A DNA stretch of 64,000 nt from Hedera helix (taxonomy: Eukaryota; Streptophyta; Magnoliopsida; Apiales; Araliaceae): positions 37,030,498-37,094,497 of the forward strand of contig OX359267.1 of assembly GCA_947179155.2 (NCBI GenBank), written 5' to 3'. The stretch's first letter is position 1. Each line of letters starts with the position of its first letter. Below are positions 45,833 to 56,240 of the stretch, in pieces. The notes below the pieces were generated by a model. The model worked only from the letters and a program-made list of their open reading frames with translations, had not been told where the DNA came from and searched no databases. Position numbers and translations under genes: made by a program.

Positions 45833-46539
45833 TGGTGTTCCAACTTCACTATAATTGCCCCTGGGAGTGTTGGCCCAACCGGAGCCAGGAGTAGGTGCTT
45901 CATATGTTCTTGAAGGAGGACTTCCTGGCTGAAAATTTAGCAATGCATCTAGTATCCCTCACATAGAGTTAACAAGTGATGCTTCATTTATCTACACATT
46001 ACATTGAGCAAGTAATAACCTGATACTGTGGACTTGTTCCCCAAGAAGCAGGGTTTCCTTCTTCCCAAGTATCGAAGACTAGTAAAAACAAACACTTGAG
46101 GCCATACATCATTATTAAAGATGCAAGAATTGTACCGTCCAAATCGAGCAAATTAAGGAGTTAATAATTAACCAAGAAACTAACACGCACCCTTTAGGTT
46201 CAAGGCAGACACACGAATGAAAATTACATCCATAAAAACAATTCAAGCCGTCGCAACATTAACCATTTTTTTTGGCAGACTTCAGGCTTTTATCGAAAGT
46301 GTATGTGAAGCACCAAACTATACGAACTCAGGCACTAAGCTACACACAAAATTAATTAAATCAAGTTCAGAGTGCAAATTTTTTCCACCTGATAGCCTTA
46401 TATAAACTAATTATCACATGTGTGCACATAAATATGTTGAAAAAAAATTCAGAAAAAAGCCTTTGTGGACTCATTGGTGTGTATGGATTCCATGCTCTAT
46501 CACGCATTGGTGTCCTCATGCCACCATGAATAGGTGTGG
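45831..46539 (-). pseudogene. SPT5 transcription elongation factor fragment, three exons
   Basis: Minus-strand exons 46461-46539, 46020-46078 and 45831-45928 encode pieces of the C-terminal repeat region of plant SPT5 (partner of RNA polymerase II with SPT4): TPIHGGMRTPMRDRAWNPYT and PMSPQR; then DTWEEGNPASWGTSPQYQ; then PGSPPSRTYEAPTPGSGWA and NTPRGNYSEVGTP. The second intron has good GT-AG borders. The first intron begins GC and the joined frame does not fit, and the third exon runs into a MITE instead of the remaining repeats. The KOW and NGN domains are absent. It is therefore a copied or left-over fragment. A CACTA-type terminus lies 129 bases upstream. Confidence 0.75.
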
Positions 46540-46667
46540 CTGTAACCAAAACAAAAAAGAACAGAAATAAACATTAGATCAGGTGCATGACTATGTTTGG
46601 TAGCAGAATTGTCGATTGCAGATCGAAGATCCCACCTCCAGAATTTCTCATAGGAGTCATAACTAAT

Positions 46668-46698
46668 TCCGTTGGCCTTAATCTCTTTTCTTGTAGTG
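46668..46698 (-). mobile_element. CACTA-type terminus
   Basis: Reading the minus strand from 46698, the sequence is CACTACAAGAAAAGAGATTA, then AGGCCAACGG, the usual end of plant CACTA (En/Spm-like) elements. The element body would lie toward lower coordinates and so include the SPT5 fragment. I did not find a partner terminus. Confidence 0.5.
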
Positions 46699-46916
46699 TG
46701 TGGTAACCGTTATGCTAACTGCCAAACTATTCAATCTTCAGAAGTTTAAGAAGCAACGATTCAAGCCTATTGGACTGGAGCACTAGGTATAATGTGCTGG
46801 AGGGTGAAAACCCATTTGAGTTCCTTTTACTCTAGTAAAACTACGCAGCTTAACAAATATATTACATACCATTTTAGAAGAGTTTCTACTAATACTTATT
46901 CACGTATAAATTAGCA

Positions 46917-46963
<47 letters not shown>

Positions 46964-47184
46964 GCCTTTCTATTATTTCCTCTATACCCAAGAGTTGAAT
47001 TTGAGAAGGTTTTAATTCATGTCTTAAATAAGTAAGGTATTTAAGATAATTTAAATCAAACCGTCCTTAAAAGTTATAAATTTCTTAAAACCTTATTCAA
47101 TAATAATGGATTTGACGACCGAAACATCTTTAGGAACAAGAATAGAATGATAGTGTGCATCTACCTAACACTCATATATTGACT
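46699..47184. other. No gene recognised; (TA)n
   Basis: (TA)n at 46917-46959. No reading frame. Confidence 0.6.
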
Positions 47185-47817
47185 TGTAAGTTGTTAACAA
47201 TTGTTTACTTTTTAAAAAATGACTTATAAATCATTTTAAATAAGCTTTGATAAAATATAATGATTATTCCAACCTTCATCTTTTACTTAAATTACATCTA
47301 ATCTCTTTCTCCTCCCTCTTCCCTCTCTCCCTCTTCCCTCTCTCCCTCTCGTTTCTCAATATTTATTTAAGTTTTGCTTCTTCTTTTTTTAATAATTATT
47401 ATGAGTTTTGCAAGTCTCAAAATATAGAAAAAAGAATAATAATAAAAAAGAATAATATTATATTAAATTGTCTAAATAATAATAATAATAATAATTAATA
47501 AGTCATAGATATTATGTCAAAAAAGAAAAAACTCACGGATATTGAAATTATGGTTTTTTTTAATATTTTATTAATATTAGACTGATAATTCTTATGATAA
47601 AATGTTAAATCAACGTATTTTTTTTTATTAATATACTTTTTTAATAATATTTATAATTTATTTTAATTTATAAATCATTATCAGTCAAACACTTTTATAC
47701 TTGTTTTAACTTATAACTTTTATTAGGTGCCGATTATTCTTTTTATAAATTATAAGTAAAAGTAAGTTATAATGTACTTTAAATTTTAATTTATAAATCG
47801 TTTTAAAATAAATAGTT
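47185..47817. mobile_element. MITE-like block upstream of the PPR gene
   Basis: ACTTATAA/TTATAAGT motifs and GTCAAACACTTTTATAC like the element at 37497-37890, ending near AATAGTTGCCAAACTGCC. It contains a CTCTCCCTCTTCC microsatellite (47303-47350) and (AAT)n at 47477-47496. Borders are uncertain. Confidence 0.4.
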
Positions 47818-47958
47818 GCCAAACTGCCCAGTCCTCTGCTATAAAACCAGCACAAACTGCCTCCATTTTACAGTTCAGAGAAATAACGTTAGTAATTATG
47901 AGATTATTGTTGAGATGAGAACAGGAAATTTGTATGAAAACGCACCAGAATTTATAAC

Positions 47959-49584
47959 ATGTGCTCAATCATCCACCCCAAAAAAACCCAAAATTTCCTC
48001 AAGAAAACCTCTGTATTTTTCTCTACAAAGAGCATACCAAACTCATCAAACTGGTCCTCCTATATAAGAAATTTCATCTCCCAACGGGCACCAAAAGAAG
48101 CCCTTCAAGTTTATGCCCGAATTAGATGTAAAGAAAGTGTTATATTGGGTGTAATTCCATTACTTTTAAAAGCTTGTGCTTCCCTTTCCATGATTCATTG
48201 TGGAAAGGTTTTGCATGCTGAATCAGTGAAGGCTGGGGCAATGTTTGATGTAATGGTGGGAACCTCATTCGTAGACATGTATGCAAAATGTGGTCATATC
48301 GTTGATGCGCGTAAGGTGTTTGATTTTATGCCTGAGAGAAATGTGGTAACATGGAATGCAATGATAGGAGGGTTAATGAGACATGGTGATACGGAATCTG
48401 CGTTGTTTTTGTTTGAGAAAATGCCTACAAGAACGGCTGTGTCGTGGATTGAGATGATTGAGGGGTATGCCACGAAAGGAGATATGGTAATTGCTAGGCG
48501 GTTTTTCGATCAGGTTCCACAGGAGCTGAGGAATGTGGTGACTTGGACTGTGATGGTTGATGGGTATGCTAGCAATGGAGATATGGATTCTGCCAGAGAA
48601 GTTTTCGAGGCGATGCCAACTAGGAATTTTTTTGTTTGGTCATCTTTAATTTCGGGGTATTTCAAGGAGGATGATGTTGAGGAGGCCAAAGCCATTTTTA
48701 ATAGAATACCAGTCCGGAATTTGGTGAATTGGAACTCGTTAATTACCGGGTATGCTCAAAATGGGCATTGCGAGGAAGCTTTGGATGCGTTCACCAAAAT
48801 GCAAGCTGAGGGGTTTGAGCCGGATGAAGTTACATTAGCGAGTGTTTTATCTGTTTGCGCTCAGTTGGGTTTGCTAGATGCTGGTAAAGAAGTCCATCAA
48901 ATTATAAGCAGGAAAGGAATTAAGGCTAATCAATTTATTTTAAATGGGTTGGTGGACATGTATTCAAAGTGTGGGGATTTAACAAGTGCAAGATCAATCT
49001 TTGAAGGCATGTTGCAAAGGAATGATGCCTGTTGGAATGCAATGATCTCAGGTTTGGCCATTCATGGACAGTGCAAGGAGGCTATTGAGTTCTTTGCCAG
49101 AATGGAGAAATCTAGTGAGAAGCCTAATGACATAACCTTTCTGTCTGTTCTATCTGCTTGTGCACATGGGGGGTATGTGAGGGAAGGTTTAGAAACTTTC
49201 TCTAAGTTGGAGAAGTATGGTTTATCAGCCAGTATTAAGCACTATGGTTGCTTGATTGACCTTCTGGGTCGGGCCGGGAGATTGAAAGAGGCTTATTATA
49301 TGATAAAGGGGATGCCGGTGAAACCAAATGATATCGTCTGGGGATCTCTACTTGGAGCATGCCGCATTCACTCAGACATGGATATGGCAGATCGCATTCT
49401 AGAAGAAGTTCGCAAGCCAGATTCTGATGCAAGTTCAAGTGATAATTTGCATTATGTGTTGCTAGCAAATATTTATGCAGCTGCTGAAAGATGGGAGAAT
49501 GCTGAAAGGGTGAGGATGGACATATTGAGCAAAGGATTTGAGAAGACGCCTGGGTGCAGTTCAGTTATGCTAAACAGCCCTTAG
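47959..49584 (+). CDS. PLS-class pentatricopeptide repeat protein with E domain, no DYW
   Basis: An intron-less gene of 541 residues, as usual for plant PPR genes. Such proteins bind organelle RNA in a sequence-specific way and act in editing, splicing or stability in mitochondria or plastids. About a dozen P, L and S repeats run from around residue 60 to 430 (examples: DMYAKCGHIVDARKVFDFMP, NVVTWNAMIGGLMRHGDTES, NWNSLITGYAQNGHCEEALD, DMYSKCGDLTSARSIFEGM). They are followed by an E domain ending EKTPGCSSVML; there is no E+ or DYW deaminase domain. The basic, Ser-rich N-terminus (MCSIIHPKKTQNFLKK) could be an organelle transit peptide. It resembles my recollection of Arabidopsis At3g21470. The first in-frame ATG was chosen. 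It is convergent with the PsbP-domain gene 433 bases downstream. Confidence 0.95.
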   Translation: MCSIIHPKKTQNFLKKTSVFFSTKSIPNSSNWSSYIRNFISQRAPKEALQVYARIRCKESVILGVIPLLLKACASLSMIHCGKVLHAESVKAGAMFDVMVGTSFVDMYAKCGHIVDARKVFDFMPERNVVTWNAMIGGLMRHGDTESALFLFEKMPTRTAVSWIEMIEGYATKGDMVIARRFFDQVPQELRNVVTWTVMVDGYASNGDMDSAREVFEAMPTRNFFVWSSLISGYFKEDDVEEAKAIFNRIPVRNLVNWNSLITGYAQNGHCEEALDAFTKMQAEGFEPDEVTLASVLSVCAQLGLLDAGKEVHQIISRKGIKANQFILNGLVDMYSKCGDLTSARSIFEGMLQRNDACWNAMISGLAIHGQCKEAIEFFARMEKSSEKPNDITFLSVLSACAHGGYVREGLETFSKLEKYGLSASIKHYGCLIDLLGRAGRLKEAYYMIKGMPVKPNDIVWGSLLGACRIHSDMDMADRILEEVRKPDSDASSSDNLHYVLLANIYAAAERWENAERVRMDILSKGFEKTPGCSSVMLNSP

Positions 49585-50016
49585 GCTAAGTTTTGTGGAA
49601 GAATTCTTCTAACAGCTTAATTATGTCAACTAAATTCTTCTCTACATGATATATGTAGAGTAAAAATTCAACCAGGTAATATATACTATGTAAATACAAT
49701 TATTGTAATAGACCCTGCGAAGAATGAGTGCAGTTCTCTGTTTGCTATTTAATGTGAATTAGGCTTCATTCGTGTAAATGATATGCATTGATTAGGCTAT
49801 GATACAAAACCACTTTGTATTGGAGATAGACGCAGACAATTCCAATGATGTACAAAACTAGAGGTTAAACCTCTGTATCTTATAATTTATCAGGATGATT
49901 AAATTTAAGCCAATATTATACATATAAGTTTTGTGCTGTTTGTGTATGCATGCTGTCTACCATTTTTGGTTGTATATTCTGCTGTAGATTTTCTCAATTC
50001 TGCAATAACCTATTAA

Positions 50017-50911
50017 TCACACAACCCTGAAAGAATCAGCTATCCTTTTCAAGTCTTTGTAATGCCTCTTCCATTGAAGACCTGCAGAAACAAAACAAAG
50101 TCATCTTACTTTTGGTGGTAGCTAGATTGTTATAACGCTTATGAGAGCAGGTAACACATTTACCGTTTGCAGTTACATTGAACAAGTACAGGCGATTCCC
50201 AGCAGCAGTTGCAGTGATCAGAGCATGAGGTGGCTCCAACTCAAATTGGTAATAATTTCTTCCCGAGTATTCTTTTACTTCCATACTTAATACTTTTCCT
50301 TCTACATTTTCCCCAATCACTTCTGGTCCAAATGCATTTATTACTTTCTCCGGAGTTCCAACAGTTTCTATTGTTGCGTTATCGCCAATATCTGAACAGT
50401 ATCAGACAACAATATTTATTAAAATCTTAGGGAAGTTGGAGTGAGTTAAAATGGATCTAATTTTCAGCTGTTACGTTTTTTACTCGTTAAACTATTAATG
50501 GATACTAATTAATTGACAATATATTTTAACTCACTATCTGCGAATCTGAGAACAGGAGCTACAATGACAAATAGACGTCCTTCTTTAGGGCTACCAAATC
50601 TCAAATCAATCTCTCTTCCTCCTAGATCTGCAATTGATACTGGTAACTGTAGCAAAGATAGATACAACTTGGAGGTAAGTGTTGAGAAATAAGAAAACTT
50701 TTGTTTTTCTGTTATTGCGCAGGTGCTTAAGAAAAACTTGAGGTCAAGAATATTGGGATATCTGAGTAAAGATTAAAAAGGCATTTCAAAGTTGTTAAGA
50801 TAAAGACTTTTAGTGTAGAATTTTACCTCCTCCCATTCTCGAGGCACTGAAAAGAGATATGGAATTATAGGACTCCATCCTACACCATGCCCTCCAGACT
50901 TCTCATCTGGT
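50017..50911 (-). CDS. PsbP-domain thylakoid-lumen protein, 3' exons only
   Basis: Four consecutive minus-strand exons with correct GT-AG borders and phases: 50827-50911 (PDEKSGGHGVGWSPIIPYLF, SVPREWEE), 50535-50646 (LPVSIADLGGREIDLRFGSP, then KEGRLFVIVAPVLRFAD), 50164-50391 (IGDNATIETVGTPEKVINAF, then the GENVEGKVL and YYQFELEPPHALITATAAGN segments), and 50017-50081 (LQWKRHYKDLKRIADSFRVV, stop). This is the PsbP domain of the plant PPD family, lumen proteins of the photosynthetic membrane; it looks closest to PPD6-type sequences. All visible exons are intact. The transit peptide and first part of the mature protein are missing upstream, where transposons begin. It is either a 5'-truncated gene or one with a very long transposon-filled intron. 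Confidence 0.85.
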
Positions 50912-51149
50912 CTGCGGTAAGTCCTCCAACCTGTCTGAGCATTTTCTTTGCTAATTATGGTTCTTATATAGCAAAAAGTATAGAAAGGAAAGTAGCTGAA
51001 AGCATTTCACTATATGACCTTTTAATACAAAAATATGCACACTGTTTTTGCCTAGTTTATAAAATGGTCGTAGAATTTCCAACCTGCAGATATTGCTCAA
51101 AAGTCATGCAAGCTTTTCGGGGAACCAATATCTCTGAAGGATAAAAATG
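50912..51149. other. Intron or upstream sequence of the PsbP-domain gene
   Basis: AT-rich. No exon of the missing N-terminus was recognised on the minus strand. Confidence 0.4.
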
Positions 51150-51470
51150 TAATATATACACTTATCTGGAGGGAACCAAACTGAAAGAATTAAATCTGTC
51201 AAGGCTAGTACTTGGTACTATGTCCTTAAGACAATTATGTCCTCTTTATAGGTGTTTAGAGTTAACTGCACTTGTCTCCCAGGATACAATGGCAACGTGT
51301 GTTATAACAACACTACAAATAACATACACAATGAACCAAAGAAATGCTCTGAATTCTCTGTCAAATAACTTATAAAATATTAAGACTAGGAGACTAGAAT
51401 GCTTGATGATTTTAATGAATTGAGTGTCCCAAATGGTCGCCTCCCTAGGCTATTTATAGGAGGGTTTAGT

Positions 51471-52484
51471 CAGTGGCGGAACCATAATGATTTTAGAGGG
51501 GGGGGGGGGGGGCAAAATATATCAATAAAAAAAAATACTTATTGACTCTTGAAGTGCTTCTTTCGGTTGTACGACTGAGAGGAGACAACTGTATCCTGTG
51601 AGTCTGCATAGTTTAAAAATGTCTCAAAATTTGTTCGTCTTCAATTGTTGAAAAAATATCCTTCTTAATATAAACTACCAGACCGTCATTCATCCACTCG
51701 TCTCTCATTTTACTACGCAAGTCTGTCTTAACAATTTTCAACGCAGAGAATACTCTTTTAACAGTAACAGTCACAACTGGTAAAATCAAAGTCAACTCGA
51801 TCAATCGATATATCAATGTAAAAGTCATATTTCTTCTTATTTCAATCAACTTCTTAGCAAGACTTCCTAAACCCAAATCTTCCGCATGCTACGACCATGG
51901 GATCTCATGTTGTCTTCCATATTAATAAAACACTGTAAATAAAATAACATAATAAATAACGATATTAATATTTATATCATAGACATATATAATTAATGTG
52001 TATAATCTGAATTTAGATCTTCTGTCTCTCATGTCTCGTGTACGGTTGTCAAGTATAATATATTTATTTATTTATAGTTAACTAATTTCGTAAACCGAAA
52101 TTACCAAAAAAATAATTTTGTAAATGGAGAAGTTTACGTGAAAATAGATAAGAATGAGAAATGGCCAACATATTTGAATTAGCATGCATAATTAGACGAG
52201 AAAATATTGTCTAAAACTATTTTACATATTTAATTTAAGATTTGCATAAGAACTAGGTAGATAAGAGAGAGGGAGGGAGAGAGAGAGAGAGCTAGTGAAA
52301 TTCCCTTATTAATTTATCCCTTAAATATATGTCTTTATATACCTTGCGCACTTGCTTTTGAGCGAAAAAAGAAAGTTCGCGATAAAATTTAATTGTTCTT
52401 TCTTCCTGTGAAATATCAAAAGACAATATTAATTAATTATACCATTAATTATTATTTATAATAAAATTAATTAAATAAATAGAA

Positions 52485-52520
<36 letters not shown>

Positions 52521-52579
52521 GAGCTCACAATCTACCGGGGTCATTTGACCCCCCTGGCCCCCCCTTGGTTCCGCCAGTG
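51471..52579 (-). mobile_element. hAT element remnant with exact 8-bp TSD
   Basis: The ends CAGTGGCGGAACCA and, inverted, TGGTTCCGCCAGTG differ at one base. The flanks GGTTTAGT (51463-51470) and GGTTTAGT (52580-52587) are an exact 8-bp TSD. Inside is the last part of a hAT transposase on the minus strand, then AT-rich sequence with (AT)n (52488-52515). A run of about 15 G lies near the left end (51499-51513). The element is internally deleted and non-autonomous. Confidence 0.88.
51613..51876 (-). pseudogene. hAT transposase C-terminal (dimerisation) fragment
   Basis: The 87-residue minus-strand frame includes LILPVVTVTVKRVFSALKIV and KTDLRSKMRDEWMND, then VVYIKKDIFSTI, the hATC dimerisation domain at the C-terminus of plant hAT transposases. 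The DDE catalytic region and zinc finger are absent, so this is a relic. Confidence 0.8.
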
Positions 52580-52900
52580 GGTTTAGTGACCTTTCAAATG
52601 GGTCACAACCCTTGTGAACGGTCACAACCATTGTGAAATGGTACGGACGAAGAGGCATGACTTTTTGAACGGGAGTGTTCGTACGGACGAAGAGCCACAA
52701 CCTTTCAGATGGGTCACAACCCTTGTGAAAGGGTATAGACGAATGGGAGTGTCTGCTTCGACCGAACAGACACAACTCAAAACCCAAAATGACACAACCC
52801 TTTGATATTTTTCATTCACTTTGAATTTGGCTCAAATTCTAACAAAAAATAGGTCAAATTTGCCTCATTCATTTCAACTTGATTTTGGTGATGAAGTTTC

Positions 52901-53069
52901 AGTTTCCCAATGAAGAGTCAAAAGGTTGATCCCCTTGGCAAAGCAAAATAGCAAAACAGAATTTGTCTTGCACAACATATACGCGTGAATTTGTCCGTAG
53001 AATTGAATTGTAATAATATAGTTTCTCAAAAAAAAAAAAATTCATTCTTTTATGTCTCACTCTGATTCT
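52901..53069. other. No gene recognised
   Basis: Short AT-rich spacer with a poly-A run at about 53029-53040. Confidence 0.5.
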
Positions 53070-53222
53070 GAAAAATTATTCCATGCCCCTGGGACATGGT
53101 GAATAGTATGCTCCCCCTCTCACATGAGGGTGGAGCCCGCGCGTGTTGGAATCCGTGCCACAACGAGTGGGCTCCACCCTCATGTGAGAGGGGGAGCATA
53201 CTATGGCATAGAATAATTTCTC
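53070..53222. mobile_element. 153-bp MITE with perfect 36-bp hairpin arms
   Basis: 53103-53138 and 53169-53204 are perfect inverted repeats of 36 bp (ATAGTATGCTCCCCCTCTCA, then CATGAGGGTGGAGCCC) around a 30-base loop. The outer ends GAAAAATTATTCC and GAATAATTTCTC are also inverted. The flanks are CTGATTCT (53062-53069) and CTGATTCT (53223-53230), an exact 8-bp TSD. Its GC-rich stem stands out from the surroundings. Confidence 0.88.
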
Positions 53223-53230
53223 CTGATTCT

Positions 53231-54217
53231 TTCGTAAATTATCATTGTATTTTCTTTTTGAAATAATGCTAGTATAAACGGAATTTTCTTCTTAATTAGG
53301 CAATGGAAATGTAAAATTTTCCTGTGGTTCTATGGAGAAAGCTAAAAGAACATCAATTAAATTCCAGTCATTTGAATTTTTGGCTGGGAAGTAGTGTAAC
53401 AGGGAGGAGGTCATGAGCTTGTGGCATTGTTTTCTGTTTTTTAATGGATGCAGTATCATACGTTAAATTATTTGGATCCCACTCACCTAATGCAACATCA
53501 CATTCTGGCTCATAAAGTGCCACGTGTAGGTTGGCTATTGTTTCTATTTTACTTTTCTTTTTAAGTTTTTCTTGTCTTTTTTTGTTTTTTTTTTCTTGTG
53601 TTCTGAAATGGAGTATTTTGATTCACCAATGCATATATTAATTTTGTGCAATAGAAATACTACGAGTATAATATTGAAAACTGCTGGATGACTTGCTATT
53701 ACAGCTCTCTTGAAAAGGTACCCATTTCTCTCTCTAGTTAAACTATTTTTGTGAATATTAAATTTTGCTTAAGGCACATATATTTGTTTAAAATTCAATA
53801 ACAAATTTAAAAAGTTAGTGTATGATACAAATTTCAATATTCTTCATAAAAAAAAATTAATAAAAAAAATGGAAGAAGACGACTTTTCCAGTGTAAACGT
53901 CCCATTATACTCGGAAGTACTCCATAATAAATAACTCCATATGGGACCGTATAAAATGTCATGCACATAGTGTTTTTTTTTTATTTCCATAAAGCCGCAT
54001 GGACAAAATTTCGAGAATAAATAAATAAATTAGGATACAATTTATAGAAACCATGCAATATATAATACTTTGAGTCTAATTCAAAAAAATTACGTCTGAT
54101 TTACTCAAAATTTTGAATTATTATCTATGATTCAAAAATTATTGATTTATCATCGATGATTTCACATTTATTCTCACAACGATAGTCAGAATAGGTCGGT
54201 TTGGTCTGACTTGGGCT
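53231..54217. other. No gene recognised
   Basis: AT-rich. The last 40 bases (GGTCGGTTTGGTCTGACTTG) look like hAT subterminal sequence that resumes, in pieces, at 56212-56248 and 61169, so the DNA around the elements at 54218 and 56249 is itself probably a transposon. Confidence 0.45.
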
Positions 54218-55152
54218 TAGAGCTAGCAATATAGTTGGAAAACTATATTACAACCCGAACTTGACTAGATCCATTGGGCTGGATATCTATATTTTATAAT
54301 TCAGGTTAGACATAGATTAGAACCATATTTTGTTGTCCAAATATAGTTCCAAACCAGTTAACTACTATTTGACCCAAATTTATTAAAATCTTCCATATCT
54401 TATATTTTACTCTTCAAAACTAACTACTCTCTCCCAAATCTTTCTTACAATTGCACGTCTTCAAAGCCTGCCTGTGATACACATGCCATTACCCCAAGGA
54501 AGCAGAAGTATACTGTTGGCCATTTGTTAGTTCCACGACAAAATCTATTCTTTAGTAATATTAATATAAAATAACATAATATCCACAATTTAAATTTCTT
54601 ATCATAATTAATTTATCATATTATATTACTCTCCCCATTCCGACATATAAAATTATTATTGTCTTTTTAAAGTCAAGTCAAAATATTTTCAAATTCAAAA
54701 TTAATATAAATTTCAACAATTTAAGTTTATACAATAATTAATATTATAAATTATCTAAAAAATATTATTCATTATAAGATTTATTGTTTTATAACTTTTA
54801 ATGACTTGTCTCAATTTAAAATTTAAAATGTTACCAAATTGGCTTTTAAAAAAAAAATAATAATTTTATAATTTAGAATAAAGAAAGCATTAAACTAACA
54901 ACTCCTTTTTTTTTTAAGTGTATAAATAAAATAATTTTTTTTATTTATATTCACATATTTGTAAATTGAAGCAGAGATATTAAGGGGAAAATTACGAAAT
55001 ATTTTGTTTTTTGTAATATTTGTTTTGGATGATTTCAACCTTTTTTGTTTTTGTTTTTGTCTTATCTTTTTCTATGACCCAATTGCTTTTAATTTTAAAA
55101 TTACTGAAGTTTATGTTGACCATTTTTGGAACAATGAACAGTTTTACAACTT

Positions 55153-55155
<3 letters not shown>

Positions 55156-55207
<52 letters not shown>
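55156..55207. repeat. (TA)n microsatellite
   Basis: About 25 TA units. Open frames across it are an artefact of the repeat. Confidence 0.95.
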
Positions 55208-55209
<2 letters not shown>

Positions 55210-55454
55210 CCGTTTCAAAATTAGATTTACATTTTGATTTTTTAGAGTTAATTCACAAAATTCTAAAATTTAAAATTAATGTGAAGTTATTTAGTTTTAG
55301 TACAAACAAATATAACAATTATAAATTAGCTATAAAGTATTATTAATTATCATCAACTTGAACGAAATTATATTAATTTTGAGTTTAAGATTTCGCAAAT
55401 TGACTTTAAAAAGACAAAATGTATCTATAATTTTAAGACGGAGGTAGTATACAT

Positions 55455-55705
55455 TCTCTTCATTTCAAAATTAGATATACAATTTGAGTTTGGAGGTAAT
55501 ACAACAACATATTAAACTTCAAGATCGGTATGACTCATAAAAAAATAGAATGAAATAAAATTGGTGATTAATAATTTTTTTATATACTATACAACTATAA
55601 TAATTGTATCAAGTAAAATTAAAAAAATTCACATCAATTTGACATTTAATATGATATCGTCTGACAACTTCAAAAGTCAAATTATATCTCTAATAATTAT
55701 GCAAA
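55455..55705. mobile_element. Stowaway-like MITE, same family as ADH intron 1
   Basis: Shares TTAGATATACAATTT, CGGTATGACTCA, GTGATTAATAATTTTT, TATACAACTATAATAAT and CAAAAGTCAAATTATATCTC with 38173-38414. Confidence 0.6.
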
Positions 55706-56240
55706 AAAAAAAAAAAAAACACAAGAAATCGCAAGACAATTATTTTTTAAAATTATATAACTTATCTAAAGGGTGTTCTAGTGAAAATGACTCATGATAA
55801 GTATCTCATTATAATAAATAAAAAAACAAAAAAGAAGAAGAAGAAGAAGAAGAAAAGCTTATATATATATTCAAATATTTAATTAATGGTATGCAAATTG
55901 CAATCAACGTGTTGTTAACTTTTTTTTATAAGAGAATAGAGACTGTGAAATTAAATGTATTATTTTTCTTAATATTATTCTTTCTATTTCATAACTGCAA
56001 GAGTCCATTTCGCTTTTGAAATTAAATTTGAATATTAATGGTAAGTTTAAAATTTGAAATATGAGTTGATCTATGTTTGACCCATAACTATATGATTTTA
56101 AACCCACACAACCCATATCAAAAGTAGGTAATGTGGTTTTAGTTCTTAAACAGAACAATAACCAAATTTTATAAACCAAAACCAATCCATAACCATATTT
56201 TGCCAGGCCTACATGGGCCTACCATGCTTTGGTCGTTGAA

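Larger units (their letters stand above)
51150..52900 (-). mobile_element. Minus-strand LTR-like sequence carrying a nested hAT element
   Basis: On the minus strand CCTATAAATAG (TATAAATAG at 51450-51458) is followed by a leader-like region containing ATCCTGGGAGACAAGTGCAG. Upstream of it (52588-52800) lie repeated GGTTGTGACC and CCATTTCACAATGG motifs, as in promoter (U3) repeats. A hAT element splits it at 51471-52579. The outer borders and any TSD were not found; the extent is approximate. Confidence 0.4.
54218..56211. mobile_element. hAT-like non-autonomous element (2 kb) with nested Stowaway MITEs
   Basis: The left end TAGAGCTAGCAATATAGTTGG pairs imperfectly with the right end CCATATTTTGCCAGGCCTA. 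The flanks CTTGGGCT and CATGGGCC agree at 6 of 8 bases. Subterminal AAACCAGTT and ACCAAAACCAATCC motifs occur near both ends. The middle carries Stowaway-like pieces at 54637-54870 (starting CTCCCCATTCCGACATATAA), 55208-55450 (ending AAGACGGAGGTAGTATA) and 55455-55700. No transposase. Confidence 0.5.

Noticed and set aside
46367..46549. 60-codon minus-strand ORF starting MVTATPIHGGMRT
   Set aside because: Its first part is SPT5 exon sequence and the rest is read-through of the following intron. The Met is intronic.
47247..47498. 83-codon ORF upstream of the PPR gene
   Set aside because: Its Leu/Ser-rich part is the CTCTCCCTCTTCC microsatellite and its Asn tail is an (AAT)n repeat.
50036..50320. 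94-codon minus-strand ORF ending SSMEEALQRLEKDS
   Set aside because: It reads through an intron. Splicing at 50164/50081 gives LQWKRHYKDLKRIADSFRVV in another frame, which matches the PsbP-domain family.
55004..55346. ORFs with runs of Tyr-Ile
   Set aside because: Produced by the (TA)n microsatellite.
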